Shown: piece after piece, positions 52,764 through 61,775 of the stretch | Position numbering within the stretch: position 1 is the stretch's first letter | Layout: each line of letters opens with the position of its first letter | The notes under the pieces: generated by a model | Seen by the model: only the letters and a program-made list of their open reading frames with translations | Database searches by the model: none | What the model was told of the DNA's origin: nothing | Assembly (NCBI GenBank): GCA_030745875.1 | Contig: JASLNT010000024.1 | Coordinates: 1-64,000 of the forward strand | Length of the DNA stretch: 64,000 bases | Source: Phycisphaerae bacterium | GTDB lineage: Bacteria; Planctomycetota; Phycisphaerae; SM23-33 | Direction of reading: 5' to 3' | Translations under genes and position numbers: made by a program

Positions 52764-54334
52764 GGGCCGCTCCCCCCGGTGAGTTTTCCAACGGTCTTGA
52801 CGCCCGCGATCAACGTTTTCTTCTGGTCCGTCGTGAAAACCAGCGGGGTCGCTAGCATCACCGCAACTGCTCCGCCCCATCCCGCGACAGCCGCCCAGGC
52901 GGGCAGGAGCAGTATCGCAGGAAGCAGGAGAACGCCCAGGGTGCTCCAGTGCAGGCGTACGCGTGAGGCCAGGAGGAATACCACCGAGACTAATCCAACC
53001 CCAATGAACATTCCAACACCTGAGGCGTATGCTGCGCCGATGACCCCGTATTGCTCGATCCAAATATTCGCCAGAAGAACGTTGGCTGCTCCGGAAACCA
53101 TCGCAGCAGCCGCTATCACCGCAGGGCGCTCGCGCAGGCGGGCCACCATCGTCATCAGCGCCATGAACGCCACCGCCAGGAAACTCATCATCAACGGTCC
53201 GACAAGCCCCACACCGCAGTGGTATTGGCTTTTCAGAATCCGAATCCAATAAGGAGCCGTCGCATAGATGATCACCGCAAGCGTCATTATCGCTATTGCG
53301 ATGCCTTTGTAGGCGGTCTCCAGGACATCCATCGCCTTGTCGCGGCGGCCCGACTCCCATCTTCGCGCCACGTGCACAAACAAAACGGCCCATGCGGCGT
53401 GGGCCAGCAGCACAACAGGATGCGCCAACCGCATGAAGACGAAGAACACGCCGGCTTGACTCTTGCTCAATTCCTGATGGCTGTAAAGCATGTAGAAGCT
53501 AATGTACGAATTAACGCTCCACAGCGCAGTGCCCAGGACCGAGATCAACCCAAAGGTCACCAAGCGGGCAAACAGGTTCCGCGGAAGCTTCTGGGCGGGT
53601 ATCGGAGCCCGTCTGTCGACATGTCCGGGACGGGGCGTCTTGCGTCTGTCAGGTCCGCGACGCCGACGGCCGCCGGTGTGCACAATACCGAAATGCAGAA
53701 ACCCCCAAGCCGCAACCAGAGAAATCCCAAGCGATACGGCGTGAGTAAGCAACGCTGCAGTCGCCGTAGGCCAGAACCACAGCACCCCCACCGCCATCAC
53801 GGTAAACAGAACGCTGAAGAGTATGTGAATAACCGAAACGATCCTGTAGACGCGCATGCCCTTCAGGAACGACAGCACATTAAGCTGCAGAGCCCACAAC
53901 ATCGCATTAACCAAAGCCAACCAGCATATCAACACCTGGTGGTCGCGCGTCACGCCGGACACGCCCTTGCCCGCCGCGATCACAAGTGAGGTTATATGCT
54001 CGGCGTTGACCAGGAGTCCGGCTCCGACCAGCAACACAAGCCCCAACACGCCAAATCGCATTTTGCGATAGAACAGATCCGTTCGCCCACGGGCCTCAAA
54101 GAGTGCAACGTACCGTTCGGTCCCGCTGTCGGTTCCCAGGGTCATCATCGGACCGAGAATCGTAAAGAGCATCACGCCAAGCCCCCAGAGCGACATATGC
54201 TCCGGCGCCAACATCCAAGCCAGCACCAGCACCCTGACAAATCCAAGAGCCCGCTGCAGGATGGTTACCGAGACGTGGATCCCCATCAACTCACCCAGCG
54301 TGCCAACGCGGTACAGTCTTCTTACAACTGACAA
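52760..54334 (-). CDS. Polysaccharide flippase (MOP/Wzx type)
   Basis: A 524-residue membrane protein with about 12-14 predicted helices (for example FTILGPMMTLGTDSG, LGLVLLVGAGLLV and VLLLPAILLLPAWAAVAGW), in the layout of the MOP exporter superfamily that moves lipid-linked oligosaccharides across the inner membrane. A charged loop at about 225-255 (GGRRRRGPDRRKTPRPGHVDRR, written here in part) divides the two halves. The start is TTG 54334, with AGGGAGA 7 bases upstream. It follows the O-antigen ligase gene by 28 bases and overlaps the GT2 gene by 4 bases. It supplies the flipping step of a Wzx/Wzy-type pathway. Confidence 0.9.
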   Translation of the reverse strand: MSVVRRLYRVGTLGELMGIHVSVTILQRALGFVRVLVLAWMLAPEHMSLWGLGVMLFTILGPMMTLGTDSGTERYVALFEARGRTDLFYRKMRFGVLGLVLLVGAGLLVNAEHITSLVIAAGKGVSGVTRDHQVLICWLALVNAMLWALQLNVLSFLKGMRVYRIVSVIHILFSVLFTVMAVGVLWFWPTATAALLTHAVSLGISLVAAWGFLHFGIVHTGGRRRRGPDRRKTPRPGHVDRRAPIPAQKLPRNLFARLVTFGLISVLGTALWSVNSYISFYMLYSHQELSKSQAGVFFVFMRLAHPVVLLAHAAWAVLFVHVARRWESGRRDKAMDVLETAYKGIAIAIMTLAVIIYATAPYWIRILKSQYHCGVGLVGPLMMSFLAVAFMALMTMVARLRERPAVIAAAAMVSGAANVLLANIWIEQYGVIGAAYASGVGMFIGVGLVSVVFLLASRVRLHWSTLGVLLLPAILLLPAWAAVAGWGGAVAVMLATPLVFTTDQKKTLIAGVKTVGKLTGGSGP

Positions 54335-54362
54335 ATGGCGTCTCCCTGCGGGCGTTCAGGGC

Positions 54363-55865
54363 TCAGGGGCGAACCTGCCTGCCATTGGTGACATCGATCG
54401 GGTGAGGTTCAAGCAACCGGTTATAACCAACGATCAAACCGGCCATCGACCACAACAGCACGCAACTCGGTATCTCCCAGAATATATCCCGGAACATACC
54501 GCAAACAATGTAGTTCAACATGATTATCCAGAACGCGACGACAAACTCGCGCGACACCCACCCCGACGCATTTGGAGGGATCTTGCGGTACAGGCTCACT
54601 GACTCCCTGAACACCGCGATAAACACCGCCAGCAACCCCACAAGACCGATAAGACCGGCCTCGGAAACCATCGTGAGGAACACGTTGTGCTGGGCGACCA
54701 TGACAAGGCGCAAACCCGAAAGAGACTCCGGGTCGCGGGGCATCTGGATCTGGTGATCGATGAAATGTCCGAAACCGACACCCGTAAGCGGATGGGTCTG
54801 GAGCAACTCCCACGCCTGAGCCGCCAGAATCCTACGCGCGCGGATGGGACCTTCCTGCGCAACGCCTCCGCTGCGACGGTCCGTACCCGACAGGTTGCCC
54901 CAGAACACAATCGCGCCGATGGAAATAACCATCGCGGCGACGGCGAGTTTCAATCGTCCGGCCCGTCGTCGTTCGGCCCACAGGAACCAGACAATTCCGC
55001 ACAGCAGAAACGCCACATAACCGGCGCGCACGCCCGTGAAGAAGATGGCGGGCGGAATCAGCAGCAACTGCACGCCTATCGCAATACGATACAGCCCGCG
55101 AATCCGGCGGATGCTGAACATATTCATGTAGAACATCGCCACGAGGAACGTGGACTGCGCACCGGCTCCTCGGAACGGACCGCGTGCGCGCTCCAGGTCA
55201 ATCGCCTGGTTCGCCGCGACAATATAGTCCGGCCAGATCAGCGAGTTGGCCCAGTGCATCCCGGCTCCGTAGGCGAACTGAAGGTAGCCTATGTATAGTG
55301 CGTACCATCCGAAAACACTGACCAACACGAACGGCCAGATCGCCTGGTTTTCCTTGCTGACAACGTTGTACACCAGACAAAGCATGATGAACGGAAGAAG
55401 GAACGCTTCGAAATATCTGTAGTACGGAGCATTCCGAAAAGCGCTGACCTGGGCGTACCAGCCGAAATTATTGGCGTTCCAGCCCAAATACAACACCAAC
55501 GCCAGGAATATCCAGAGAGCCTTGCGATCGAAACGCCACATTCCCCGCCGCAGGAAATAGAGCAGATACGCCATCGCCGCACCAATGAAAATCAGACGCG
55601 GAGGACTCATCGTGGGGAACCCGGGTATCTCGATCTTCAACGCGTCCAGGTCGAGACAACCGTACGAGAAAACCCACAACCACGTGAGGACCATCACGTC
55701 CCACCGCGCGATCCAGTAAGCCAGCAGCCCCAGAACGGGAATCGCCGCCAAAGCCCATGGAATTGTATTGGGCTCGACCATCGCAACGCCAAACGCACCG
55801 CCGACCAGCAGCAGCGCTGCGGTCAATATCGCCGGATCGTTTTTCTGCTGGGCCAATATCGTCAT
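54363..55865 (-). CDS. O-antigen ligase/polymerase (Wzy/WaaL-like)
   Basis: A protein of about 500 residues with 11-12 membrane helices. The large periplasmic loop holds the Wzy_C-type block LAAQAWELLQTHPLTGVGFGHF followed by VMVAQHNVFLTMVSEAG, where the Arg and His residues in HPLTGVG and QHN are typical of O-antigen ligases and polymerases. In this operon a polymerising (Wzy) role is more likely than transfer to lipid A core, because the chain-length and export proteins are next to it. ATG 55865 is preferred since GTGAGG lies 5 bases upstream; GTG 55886 is the alternative start. The downstream flippase gene starts 28 bases later. Confidence 0.87.
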   Translation of the reverse strand: MTILAQQKNDPAILTAALLLVGGAFGVAMVEPNTIPWALAAIPVLGLLAYWIARWDVMVLTWLWVFSYGCLDLDALKIEIPGFPTMSPPRLIFIGAAMAYLLYFLRRGMWRFDRKALWIFLALVLYLGWNANNFGWYAQVSAFRNAPYYRYFEAFLLPFIMLCLVYNVVSKENQAIWPFVLVSVFGWYALYIGYLQFAYGAGMHWANSLIWPDYIVAANQAIDLERARGPFRGAGAQSTFLVAMFYMNMFSIRRIRGLYRIAIGVQLLLIPPAIFFTGVRAGYVAFLLCGIVWFLWAERRRAGRLKLAVAAMVISIGAIVFWGNLSGTDRRSGGVAQEGPIRARRILAAQAWELLQTHPLTGVGFGHFIDHQIQMPRDPESLSGLRLVMVAQHNVFLTMVSEAGLIGLVGLLAVFIAVFRESVSLYRKIPPNASGWVSREFVVAFWIIMLNYIVCGMFRDIFWEIPSCVLLWSMAGLIVGYNRLLEPHPIDVTNGRQVRP

Positions 55866-55966
55866 GCGCGCCTCACGCGGATTCACTTAACTCGCCGAAC
55901 GAACGCTCGAGCGCCACGCGCCACATCGCCCGGTAACCGGCGCATCAGCAGATCCGCCAGCCGACG

Positions 55967-56650
55967 TTATACTCTCTTATACAAGAACCGCGGGATCGGG
56001 TACGTGCGAAGGTTCATCACCATGCCCGCGATCTTCCCGCCTCCGGCCTCCAGGCGCTTCTTCGCCTGGCCGACAGCCTCTCGCGGGGTCTTTTCGGCAC
56101 GCGCTACAAGTATGACGTCCGGAATGGTGGCCGCGAGTATCTGGGCGTCAGGGTAATGATTCACCGATGCGGTATCGACGATGATGTAATCGTAGCCCTC
56201 TTCGAGCATTTTGAAGAATTCGCGGACGCTATGACTCTTAAGAACGTCAAGGCTGCGCCCGGCGCCCTTTCCGGCGACATAGACGTCCAATCCGCTTGAG
56301 ACTCTCTGCGCCGCAGACGCCGGATCGAGAGATTCGGTGATAATCTCGCTAACGCCCGGACCGGGCTTGAGTTTGAGAATCCGGTGCAACATAGGATCGC
56401 GGAGGTTGAAGTCAACCAACGCCACCCTGTCGGCCCCTGCGGGCAGGCTGCCCGCCAGCGCAAGGGCGCATGCGGTGGTGCTGGCGCCTTCCTGGCGGAC
56501 AGCGGAACACAGCAGGACCGCCTTACCGGTCACCTTGCCCGAATAGAACACCGACGCCCACAAGCTGCTGAAGACGTCTCTGGCCTTGGGGCTCAGCGTC
56601 GCTTTGGCCGGTTGACCGTTCGGTATTGCCTGAGCGGTTGTCTGGGTCAT
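55967..56650 (-). CDS. BY-kinase-like (CpsD/CapB-type) ATPase with degenerate P-loop
   Basis: A 227-residue protein with the fold of the cytoplasmic kinase domain that partners Wzz-type chain-length proteins. In BY-kinases the P-loop is GEGKST-like. Here it reads RQEGAST at 52-58, so Ala56 replaces the lysine that contacts ATP phosphates. The Walker A' motif is VALVDFNLRDP, with Asp80 kept but the second Asp changed to Asn82; the Walker B strand YDYIIVDTAS is kept. No tyrosine-rich C-terminal tail is present (ending FLYKRV). It is thus probably not an active kinase but a structural partner of the Wzz-like protein. ATG 56650 follows the Wzz stop directly; GGAGGT within the end of the Wzz gene is its ribosome site. 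Confidence 0.88.
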   Translation of the reverse strand: MTQTTAQAIPNGQPAKATLSPKARDVFSSLWASVFYSGKVTGKAVLLCSAVRQEGASTTACALALAGSLPAGADRVALVDFNLRDPMLHRILKLKPGPGVSEIITESLDPASAAQRVSSGLDVYVAGKGAGRSLDVLKSHSVREFFKMLEEGYDYIIVDTASVNHYPDAQILAATIPDVILVARAEKTPREAVGQAKKRLEAGGGKIAGMVMNLRTYPIPRFLYKRV

Positions 56651-58237
56651 TTAAACACCTCCCTTGGTGCGAATCATTCTTCGCCCGAGTTTGGGTATGG
56701 ATGCGAGCACCGGAACACCGAGATATCGCTCGGCGTCGTCAACGCCCTTGAGGCTGTGGTCGAAGTGGTCGGCGCTGAATGCGTAAATCAGCGACAGAAT
56801 GAACCCGCCGACAACTGCGAGAATCAAGTTCAACAACATGATGGGCTTGATGGGCTTCTCCGGATCGGGCTGCGATGCGTCGCCCAGAACCGTCAACAGA
56901 ATCGCCACGTGTGACAACTTGGCGGTCATGGCGTTTTTCACCCTCTTCTTCTCGGTATTGTATCTGGCTTGAGCCGCCTCTTTCTCCGCGGTCAGGCGTT
57001 CCCAGAGGGGCATAAGCACCGCAAGCTCCTCCAGGCGATCCCGCTGGGCCTTGACGCTGGTGTTAATCTTGTCGCGTTTGGCGCCCAGTGCATCCAGGGC
57101 CTGCTGGGTCCGCGTCAACTGCTTCTTGAGTTCGTTTCTGAACTCTTTGCGGGCGGAAGCCAGTTCCGACCTGGCGGTTTGCAGTTCCTTGTAGTCTTCG
57201 GTGTATCGCGGCGCCAGAGAGTTGATAGTCAGTTTCAGCGTCAGTATCTTCGTTTCCAGCGCCCTTACCGACTGGTTGGACAGCATGATGGAATCAGGGA
57301 CGGCGATCGCGTCGTCATCGTCCTGATCCAACTGGGTCTGGAGAGCGCCCTTGATCGATTCGAGGCCCGCGATTGTTTCCTCTATGCTGGTCATCTCTCC
57401 GGCGTAGGTGGTGGCGAGACTGGCCTTGCCCGTACCGAATCCGCCGCCGCGTCCAGCCATATGCTGCATGTCCAGCACATCGGCCTGAGCCTGTCCGGCG
57501 ATGAATTTGTTATAGGCGGCGTCGGCCTGGTCGAGATCGGCCTCAGCGGCGGCTAGCGACTTGGCTGACAGGAACTTCGTCGCAGCGGTCGAACGCTCCC
57601 ATTCGAGTTCCGCGGATCTTTGTTCGTACGCGGCGACAACGTTTGACGCCAGATCCCGTGCACGCTTAACGGCGAATTCCCGTGAGTCTTTTCCGAGCTT
57701 GGCGGCCTTTTCACGTTCTTCCGGCCAGCTCACCTGGACTCTCAGAGTCTGCGTGAAGGTCGCGTCGGGTCCGCCGGGGGTAACCACCGACAGCCTTTGT
57801 CTCAGTTTGGCGATCTCGTCGGCGTTGGCGGTGGCGCTTACGAATTCACTGACCTTCGTATTCCAAGCCTTCAAGGCTGCAGTCCACGCCGCCAGCGCCG
57901 CATCGTCATCGCCTTCGGGAAGGTCCGGCGGGCTGGAGCCCTCTTCCAGTCTCAGAAGGGCCGATCCCAGTACGTGGTCGCTGGAGATCAACGCCCTGAG
58001 GGTCGAGATGTACAGCACGACCTCGTCCTTCATCGCACCGGGCGTATCCAGCGGGCTCGAGAGCTGCCCGTTGGGTTTGGCTAGCAGTTGCACCTCGCTC
58101 TGGTACCACTTCGGCGCGCGCCATGTCACCACGACAGCCGCAGCCACCACCAGCAGGAAGATGACAACCATGCCCAGGAACCGTCCGGCGATTACCCGGA
58201 TGAGCTCACGTAATGTTCGATCAGATCTTACAGCCAT
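56651..58237 (-). CDS. Wzz-type chain-length determinant / polysaccharide co-polymerase
   Basis: A 528-residue inner membrane protein of the PCP-2 class. The first membrane helix is at about 19-40 (GMVVIFLLVVAAAVVVTW). A large periplasmic part with long coiled coils follows (about 170-445: QTQLDQDD, AKRDKINTSVKAQRDRLEEL). A proline-rich segment (PDPEKPIKPI) leads to the second membrane helix at about 465-488 (LNLILAVVGGFILSLIYAF). It sets polymer length and, with the kinase-like protein encoded directly downstream, joins the outer-membrane export lipoprotein encoded just upstream. No kinase domain is fused to it. AGAGG lies a few bases before ATG 58237. Confidence 0.92.
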   Translation of the reverse strand: MAVRSDRTLRELIRVIAGRFLGMVVIFLLVVAAAVVVTWRAPKWYQSEVQLLAKPNGQLSSPLDTPGAMKDEVVLYISTLRALISSDHVLGSALLRLEEGSSPPDLPEGDDDAALAAWTAALKAWNTKVSEFVSATANADEIAKLRQRLSVVTPGGPDATFTQTLRVQVSWPEEREKAAKLGKDSREFAVKRARDLASNVVAAYEQRSAELEWERSTAATKFLSAKSLAAAEADLDQADAAYNKFIAGQAQADVLDMQHMAGRGGGFGTGKASLATTYAGEMTSIEETIAGLESIKGALQTQLDQDDDDAIAVPDSIMLSNQSVRALETKILTLKLTINSLAPRYTEDYKELQTARSELASARKEFRNELKKQLTRTQQALDALGAKRDKINTSVKAQRDRLEELAVLMPLWERLTAEKEAAQARYNTEKKRVKNAMTAKLSHVAILLTVLGDASQPDPEKPIKPIMLLNLILAVVGGFILSLIYAFSADHFDHSLKGVDDAERYLGVPVLASIPKLGRRMIRTKGGV

Positions 58238-58272
58238 GTTATACCTCTCAAAGCCGGTCCGCAGCAGGTCGC

Positions 58273-59394
58273 CTAAGGATTCGGACCAAGCCAGTCCACC
58301 ACGTCAGTGGCGGTGTAGGTGAACGAGTGGTTTGTCACAGCGCGGATACCGCGTGTCCAGACCAGTTCGATGTAATCGGCGCGTTTGGCTATTTCGGAAG
58401 TCGGAACGTAGATCACGTCGCCGTCCTCCAGCCATATGTCATATCTGTGCTTCGACGAATCGGCGACAACAGGCTTTCCGCAGGCCCTTTCCCGATTCTC
58501 GAGCAGTTGAAAAACGTTGATGATGGCGATTTCCGGTTTCGGCAGGTGCCTGCGCCTCATGAGCGTAACCATGCTGAGTTCGGCCCGTCCGGGAAGATAT
58601 CCCCCGGATTGGGCGATTGCCTGCAGCAGTGACATTTCGCTGACGGAGGTCGACAGCTCCGGTTCGTTAAGCACGGCGCCGGGCGACTTGACTTCTCCGA
58701 AGACAAAGACCCTCAGCGGCGCCACGGATTGCACGTTGACGGTGACTTCGATTTCATCCAGACCGATATCCTGATGGGCCTGGTTCAGCACTTCGTGAAT
58801 CTCGCTGGCGGTCCTGCCCGCGGCGCGGACATTTACGATAAACGGCAGCGACATCGTACCGTCGGGAGTAACGGGGACGAGTCGACTTTGCCCGCGCGGA
58901 GACGTGGTGATCGCCTCTTTCAGTTCGCGGATCTTAACGTTGGATTCCTTGAAGCTGACCGTCAGCATCGGGTTCTTGAGGAATGCGGAGTAACGCTTGG
59001 TAAGTTCGGCGTTCAGTTCATCGATAGTCCGCCCGTAAGCTTTGACCGGACCGACGAGGTCCAGATGAAGTCTCCCGTCGGAATGCACCTGCTCGACCTG
59101 ATCGAGGGTCCGCTGGTACGGGAAGCGGATAATGATAATGTCCTGCACCTTGATCCTGTAGATTTCATTCATCTGGTGGCGGACGTGATAGATGACCTCC
59201 AACGAGTCGCCTTCCCTCAAGCGGTACTGCCTGCGGATAATCCGGGCGACCGGAGCCTCCTGCGGAGCCCAGTACTTGTTAAGGAACTGAGCGGGAATCT
59301 TGGTCGTACTCGGAGGGGGCGGATCGGACGAACAGCCCAAGAGCATCATGACCGCAACGGCTGCGACCCCGCAACTCCACTTGCACGTTTTCAT
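58273..59394 (-). CDS. Polysaccharide export outer-membrane lipoprotein (Wza/OPX)
   Basis: A 373-residue lipoprotein: signal peptide with lipobox MMLLGC (Cys21). A Poly_export domain at about 57-150 starts with QYRLREGDSLEVIYHVRH, the usual (Y/F)xLxPGDxLxI layout. Two SLBB-like segments follow, one at about 170-245 and one beginning RVFVFGEVKSPGAVL. These form the periplasmic ring stack of an export pore. The pore-forming C-terminal helix of Wza is not evident, since the end is TYTATDVVDWLGPNP; it may use another outer-membrane partner. It follows the TPR-SPOR gene by 4 bases, with a GGTGAG ribosome site overlapping the upstream stop. Confidence 0.93.
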   Translation of the reverse strand: MKTCKWSCGVAAVAVMMLLGCSSDPPPPSTTKIPAQFLNKYWAPQEAPVARIIRRQYRLREGDSLEVIYHVRHQMNEIYRIKVQDIIIIRFPYQRTLDQVEQVHSDGRLHLDLVGPVKAYGRTIDELNAELTKRYSAFLKNPMLTVSFKESNVKIRELKEAITTSPRGQSRLVPVTPDGTMSLPFIVNVRAAGRTASEIHEVLNQAHQDIGLDEIEVTVNVQSVAPLRVFVFGEVKSPGAVLNEPELSTSVSEMSLLQAIAQSGGYLPGRAELSMVTLMRRRHLPKPEIAIINVFQLLENRERACGKPVVADSSKHRYDIWLEDGDVIYVPTSEIAKRADYIELVWTRGIRAVTNHSFTYTATDVVDWLGPNP

Positions 59395-59398
59395 AGTC

Positions 59399-60187
59399 TC
59401 ACCTCACCGTCACAAATGCATCCGCCTGGTGTCTCTTGACGCTGTTGAGCGCCCGGGCGGCCTGCTGATAGGTTCCATATCTGTTGACGACAACTATATA
59501 CAATGGTCCGGACTTACCAAGCACCGGTCTAATATCGGGCGCCAATCCGCCGGCGCGCAGTTTCTTAACCAACACAGCGGCCCGAGCCCGGCTGCCGAAA
59601 GCGCCCGCCTGCACCGTCCAGGCCGTCGCGTTCACACGCCTGCTCGACCGCCGCGCCAACTCCGTGTTGGCGAAATACTCAACTACCTGGCGGAATTCCA
59701 GTTCCGCCTGCGACCACAGGCCTCTTCGCTGAAGCACGCAGCCCAAACGATACCTCGCATGGTCGCCCGGAGGCTTACCGACCTCGATATCGGCGACCGC
59801 TTTGCGATACAAATCTTCCGCAAGAACCATCTGACCGTTGTCGAAAGCCATCTGCCCGAGCGCCAGTCTCGCATTGGCCCGCACGTCGGCGTTGCCGGAG
59901 CGACTTACCGCATCCTGCAGATCCATCTTGGCCTCGGTGGTTCTCGAAAGCGACAGCTTGGCCTTACCTCGCAGGTAATAGGCCCTGCCTGCTTCTCGTG
60001 TCCCGCCGAACTCCAGCAGGAACCTGTTGGCTTTCTCTATTGTGCCAGCGTAGTCCCGGCGCACAAGACTATTCTGCGATTCTGCGAGCAGTCTTCTGCC
60101 CCGCTGAGGCGCCGCACCGCCGCAACCGCACACAACCAGCGCCGTTGTGAGACATACGGTACATATAGTTGACGCTCTCCAGAGCAT
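59399..60187 (-). CDS. TPR-SPOR lipoprotein
   Basis: A 262-residue probable lipoprotein (signal ending VVCGCGG, Cys20 or Cys22 as anchor). Residues about 30-170 hold four TPR-like units (AGRAYYLRGKAKLSLS, ARLALGQMAFDNGQ, ARYRLGCVLQRRGLWSQ). The last 75 residues are a SPOR domain (WTVQAGAFGSRARAAVLVKKL, then PLYIVVVNRYGTYQQAARAL, shortened here), a fold that binds denuded peptidoglycan glycan. It is the first gene of the export operon and is probably placed at the cell wall or outer membrane, perhaps to localise the export pore. GAAGGA lies 11 bases before ATG 60187. Confidence 0.85.
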   Translation of the reverse strand: MLWRASTICTVCLTTALVVCGCGGAAPQRGRRLLAESQNSLVRRDYAGTIEKANRFLLEFGGTREAGRAYYLRGKAKLSLSRTTEAKMDLQDAVSRSGNADVRANARLALGQMAFDNGQMVLAEDLYRKAVADIEVGKPPGDHARYRLGCVLQRRGLWSQAELEFRQVVEYFANTELARRSSRRVNATAWTVQAGAFGSRARAAVLVKKLRAGGLAPDIRPVLGKSGPLYIVVVNRYGTYQQAARALNSVKRHQADAFVTVR

Positions 60188-60249
60188 TCTGCAGTCGTTC
60201 CTTCACAGCATACCGACAACCTCGGGCACAATATAGCCCTGAGACCACA

Positions 60250-60278
60250 GATATAGCCTTTTACTGCCTTGTCGGCAA
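60250..60278 (-). promoter_or_regulatory. Candidate promoter of the export operon (SPOR-Wza-Wzz genes)
   Basis: On the - strand TTGCCG (60278-60273) and TATATC (60255-60250) are 17 bases apart, about 60 bases before ATG 60187. Confidence 0.4.
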
Positions 60279-60576
60279 GTGATAATACGAAACTTGATTA
60301 TTTATTACCACCGCTGCAACAGACCGATAGAGCCCGCAAAGCATTCCCTCCAAGGAGCTTCGGCCCGAATCGTACGGCTTGGAGCTCGTCGGCGGACACC
60401 GCAAAAATCATCCAGACAGCGTAAAACAGACGCATGAGCCCCCGCGCGAGGCGGAAAACTACAACAGATAACCCGCCAGACACCCCGCACGCGCGTATCT
60501 AACCATAACCCGCCGTTGGGTTTCGGGGTATTGCAGACAACGGGCCCTCCCGAGAGCCTCCCGAGCGAGAACTGCG

Positions 60577-60604
60577 TTGACGTCACTGCGAGACGCGATA
60601 CAAT
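60577..60604 (+). promoter_or_regulatory. Sigma-70 promoter of the acyltransferase gene
   Basis: TTGACG (60577-60582) and TACAAT (60599-60604) are 16 bases apart. Transcription would start near 60611, which fits a start codon at GTG 60654 and rules out the longer frame from 60516. Confidence 0.65.
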
Positions 60605-60653
60605 CATTGGAAAGGCCCGCATCGGAGGCGGGCGCAAACTTGTCAGGAAAACC

Positions 60654-61697
60654 GTGATCGACGAGATTACCACCAAACGGATTGATTGGGTCGACAACAT
60701 GAAGGCGATTGCGATATTCCTCGTAGTCGTCGGCCACTATTTCACCGACAACACTCTCCCGGCGCGCGCCTACATCTATTCGTTCCACGTACACTTGTTC
60801 TTTCTTGTCGCCGGGCTGCTGTTCTCGCAGAAAGATCAGGGCTCTCTCCGAACGGTCGTCGCCAAGCGCATAAGAACTCTCGCCGTCCCCTACCTGATTT
60901 TCGAGTCGCTGAAATACGCGTTCTTCCTCCTGCGCAGGCAATTCGGCAGGACGCCGGACCTGACTATCGGACCGCTGGAGCCCCTGTACCACATCGCAAC
61001 GTTCCAAGCCAGTTGGTTCCTCGGCGTCCTGTTCGTTGTGAGCGTAGTTTATTACCTTATCGCTCCAAGGATTAAAGGCTACAAGTCGTTCCTTGTTCTG
61101 GCGGGCGTTTGCACGGGCGTTCACTACGCACTGGCCGCTTACCCCCAGGCCAACATTCACCTGAACCTTCCCCGATGCTTCACCGCGATGGTCTTCTTCG
61201 CACTGGGCGCGGTCGGCCGCAAGCATCTTGTCAGCGACGCTCCGCTGAGATTCGTAAAGAGGAGACCCTATGTCCCGGTCGGCGTGCTGGCGGCGAATAT
61301 CACGGTGTTCTGTTTCACCTACGCAGCGTACGGCGGGTCAGCGATCGATATTAACTTCTCGCGGAATTACCTCAGCTTCTACGCGCTTTCGCTCAGTGGA
61401 ATATCTTTGATCTACATCGCCTGCAGGTTCATCCCATCCAATGCGATCCTGCGATTCGTGGGCGCAAACACGATATTGATCTACCTGATGGAGGCGTACC
61501 CGCCGGCGATTATTCGACGGTTCACGCTCCAGGCGTTCGGAGTTGACAATTTCGGATCGATCGACCTAGGCTTCGCCTGCCTCTACGCCGTTGTCTCCAT
61601 CGCGATACTGTCCCCAATCATAATGCTGATAAACAGGTTCGCGCCCTGGGCGGTCGGGCGCAAACCCGCGCCGCGTGCAACGGCGTCAACGCAATAG
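60654..61697 (+). CDS. Membrane acyltransferase, acyltransferase-3 family
   Basis: A 347-residue integral membrane protein of about 10 helices. The first helix contains the family hallmark NMKAIAIFLVVVGHYF, whose His is the expected catalytic or ligand residue, followed by YSFHVHLFFLVAGLLF. The family (including fucose 4-O-acetylase and OafA-like enzymes) moves acyl groups, usually acetyl, across the membrane to modify polysaccharides. Its position next to the export operon suggests it acetylates the exopolysaccharide. GTG 60654 is chosen: AGGAAA lies 4-5 bases upstream and the promoter ends at 60604. Confidence 0.85.
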   Translation: MIDEITTKRIDWVDNMKAIAIFLVVVGHYFTDNTLPARAYIYSFHVHLFFLVAGLLFSQKDQGSLRTVVAKRIRTLAVPYLIFESLKYAFFLLRRQFGRTPDLTIGPLEPLYHIATFQASWFLGVLFVVSVVYYLIAPRIKGYKSFLVLAGVCTGVHYALAAYPQANIHLNLPRCFTAMVFFALGAVGRKHLVSDAPLRFVKRRPYVPVGVLAANITVFCFTYAAYGGSAIDINFSRNYLSFYALSLSGISLIYIACRFIPSNAILRFVGANTILIYLMEAYPPAIIRRFTLQAFGVDNFGSIDLGFACLYAVVSIAILSPIIMLINRFAPWAVGRKPAPRATASTQ

Positions 61698-61709
61698 ACG
61701 CTCTCAAAA

Positions 61710-61750
61710 CAACAGCCCACAAACAGCAATTGCTGCCTGTGGGCCTGTTG
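61710..61750. terminator. Hairpin between acyltransferase and fhs genes
   Basis: CAACAGCCCACA (61710-61721) pairs with TGTGGGCCTGTTG (61738-61750), with one bulged base, and an inner palindrome CAGCAATTGCTG extends it. On the - strand it is followed by TTTTG, so it best serves fhs; it may also end the + strand gene. Confidence 0.72.
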
Positions 61751-61775
61751 GTGTCGTTTCAGTTGTTGTAAGCGA

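Larger units (their letters stand above)
60188..60653. other. Divergent intergenic region without a gene
   Basis: No reading frame of credible composition is seen here. It holds a promoter for each side (60250-60278 on the - strand, 60577-60604 on the + strand) and the 5' leader of the acyltransferase gene. The middle (about 60300-60540) shows nothing I can name. Confidence 0.6.

Noticed and set aside
52764-53393. Upstream extension of the GT2 frame
   Set aside because: It overlaps the flippase gene; the sequence is cysteine-, glycine- and arginine-rich shadow and the GT2 fold begins at GTG 52763.
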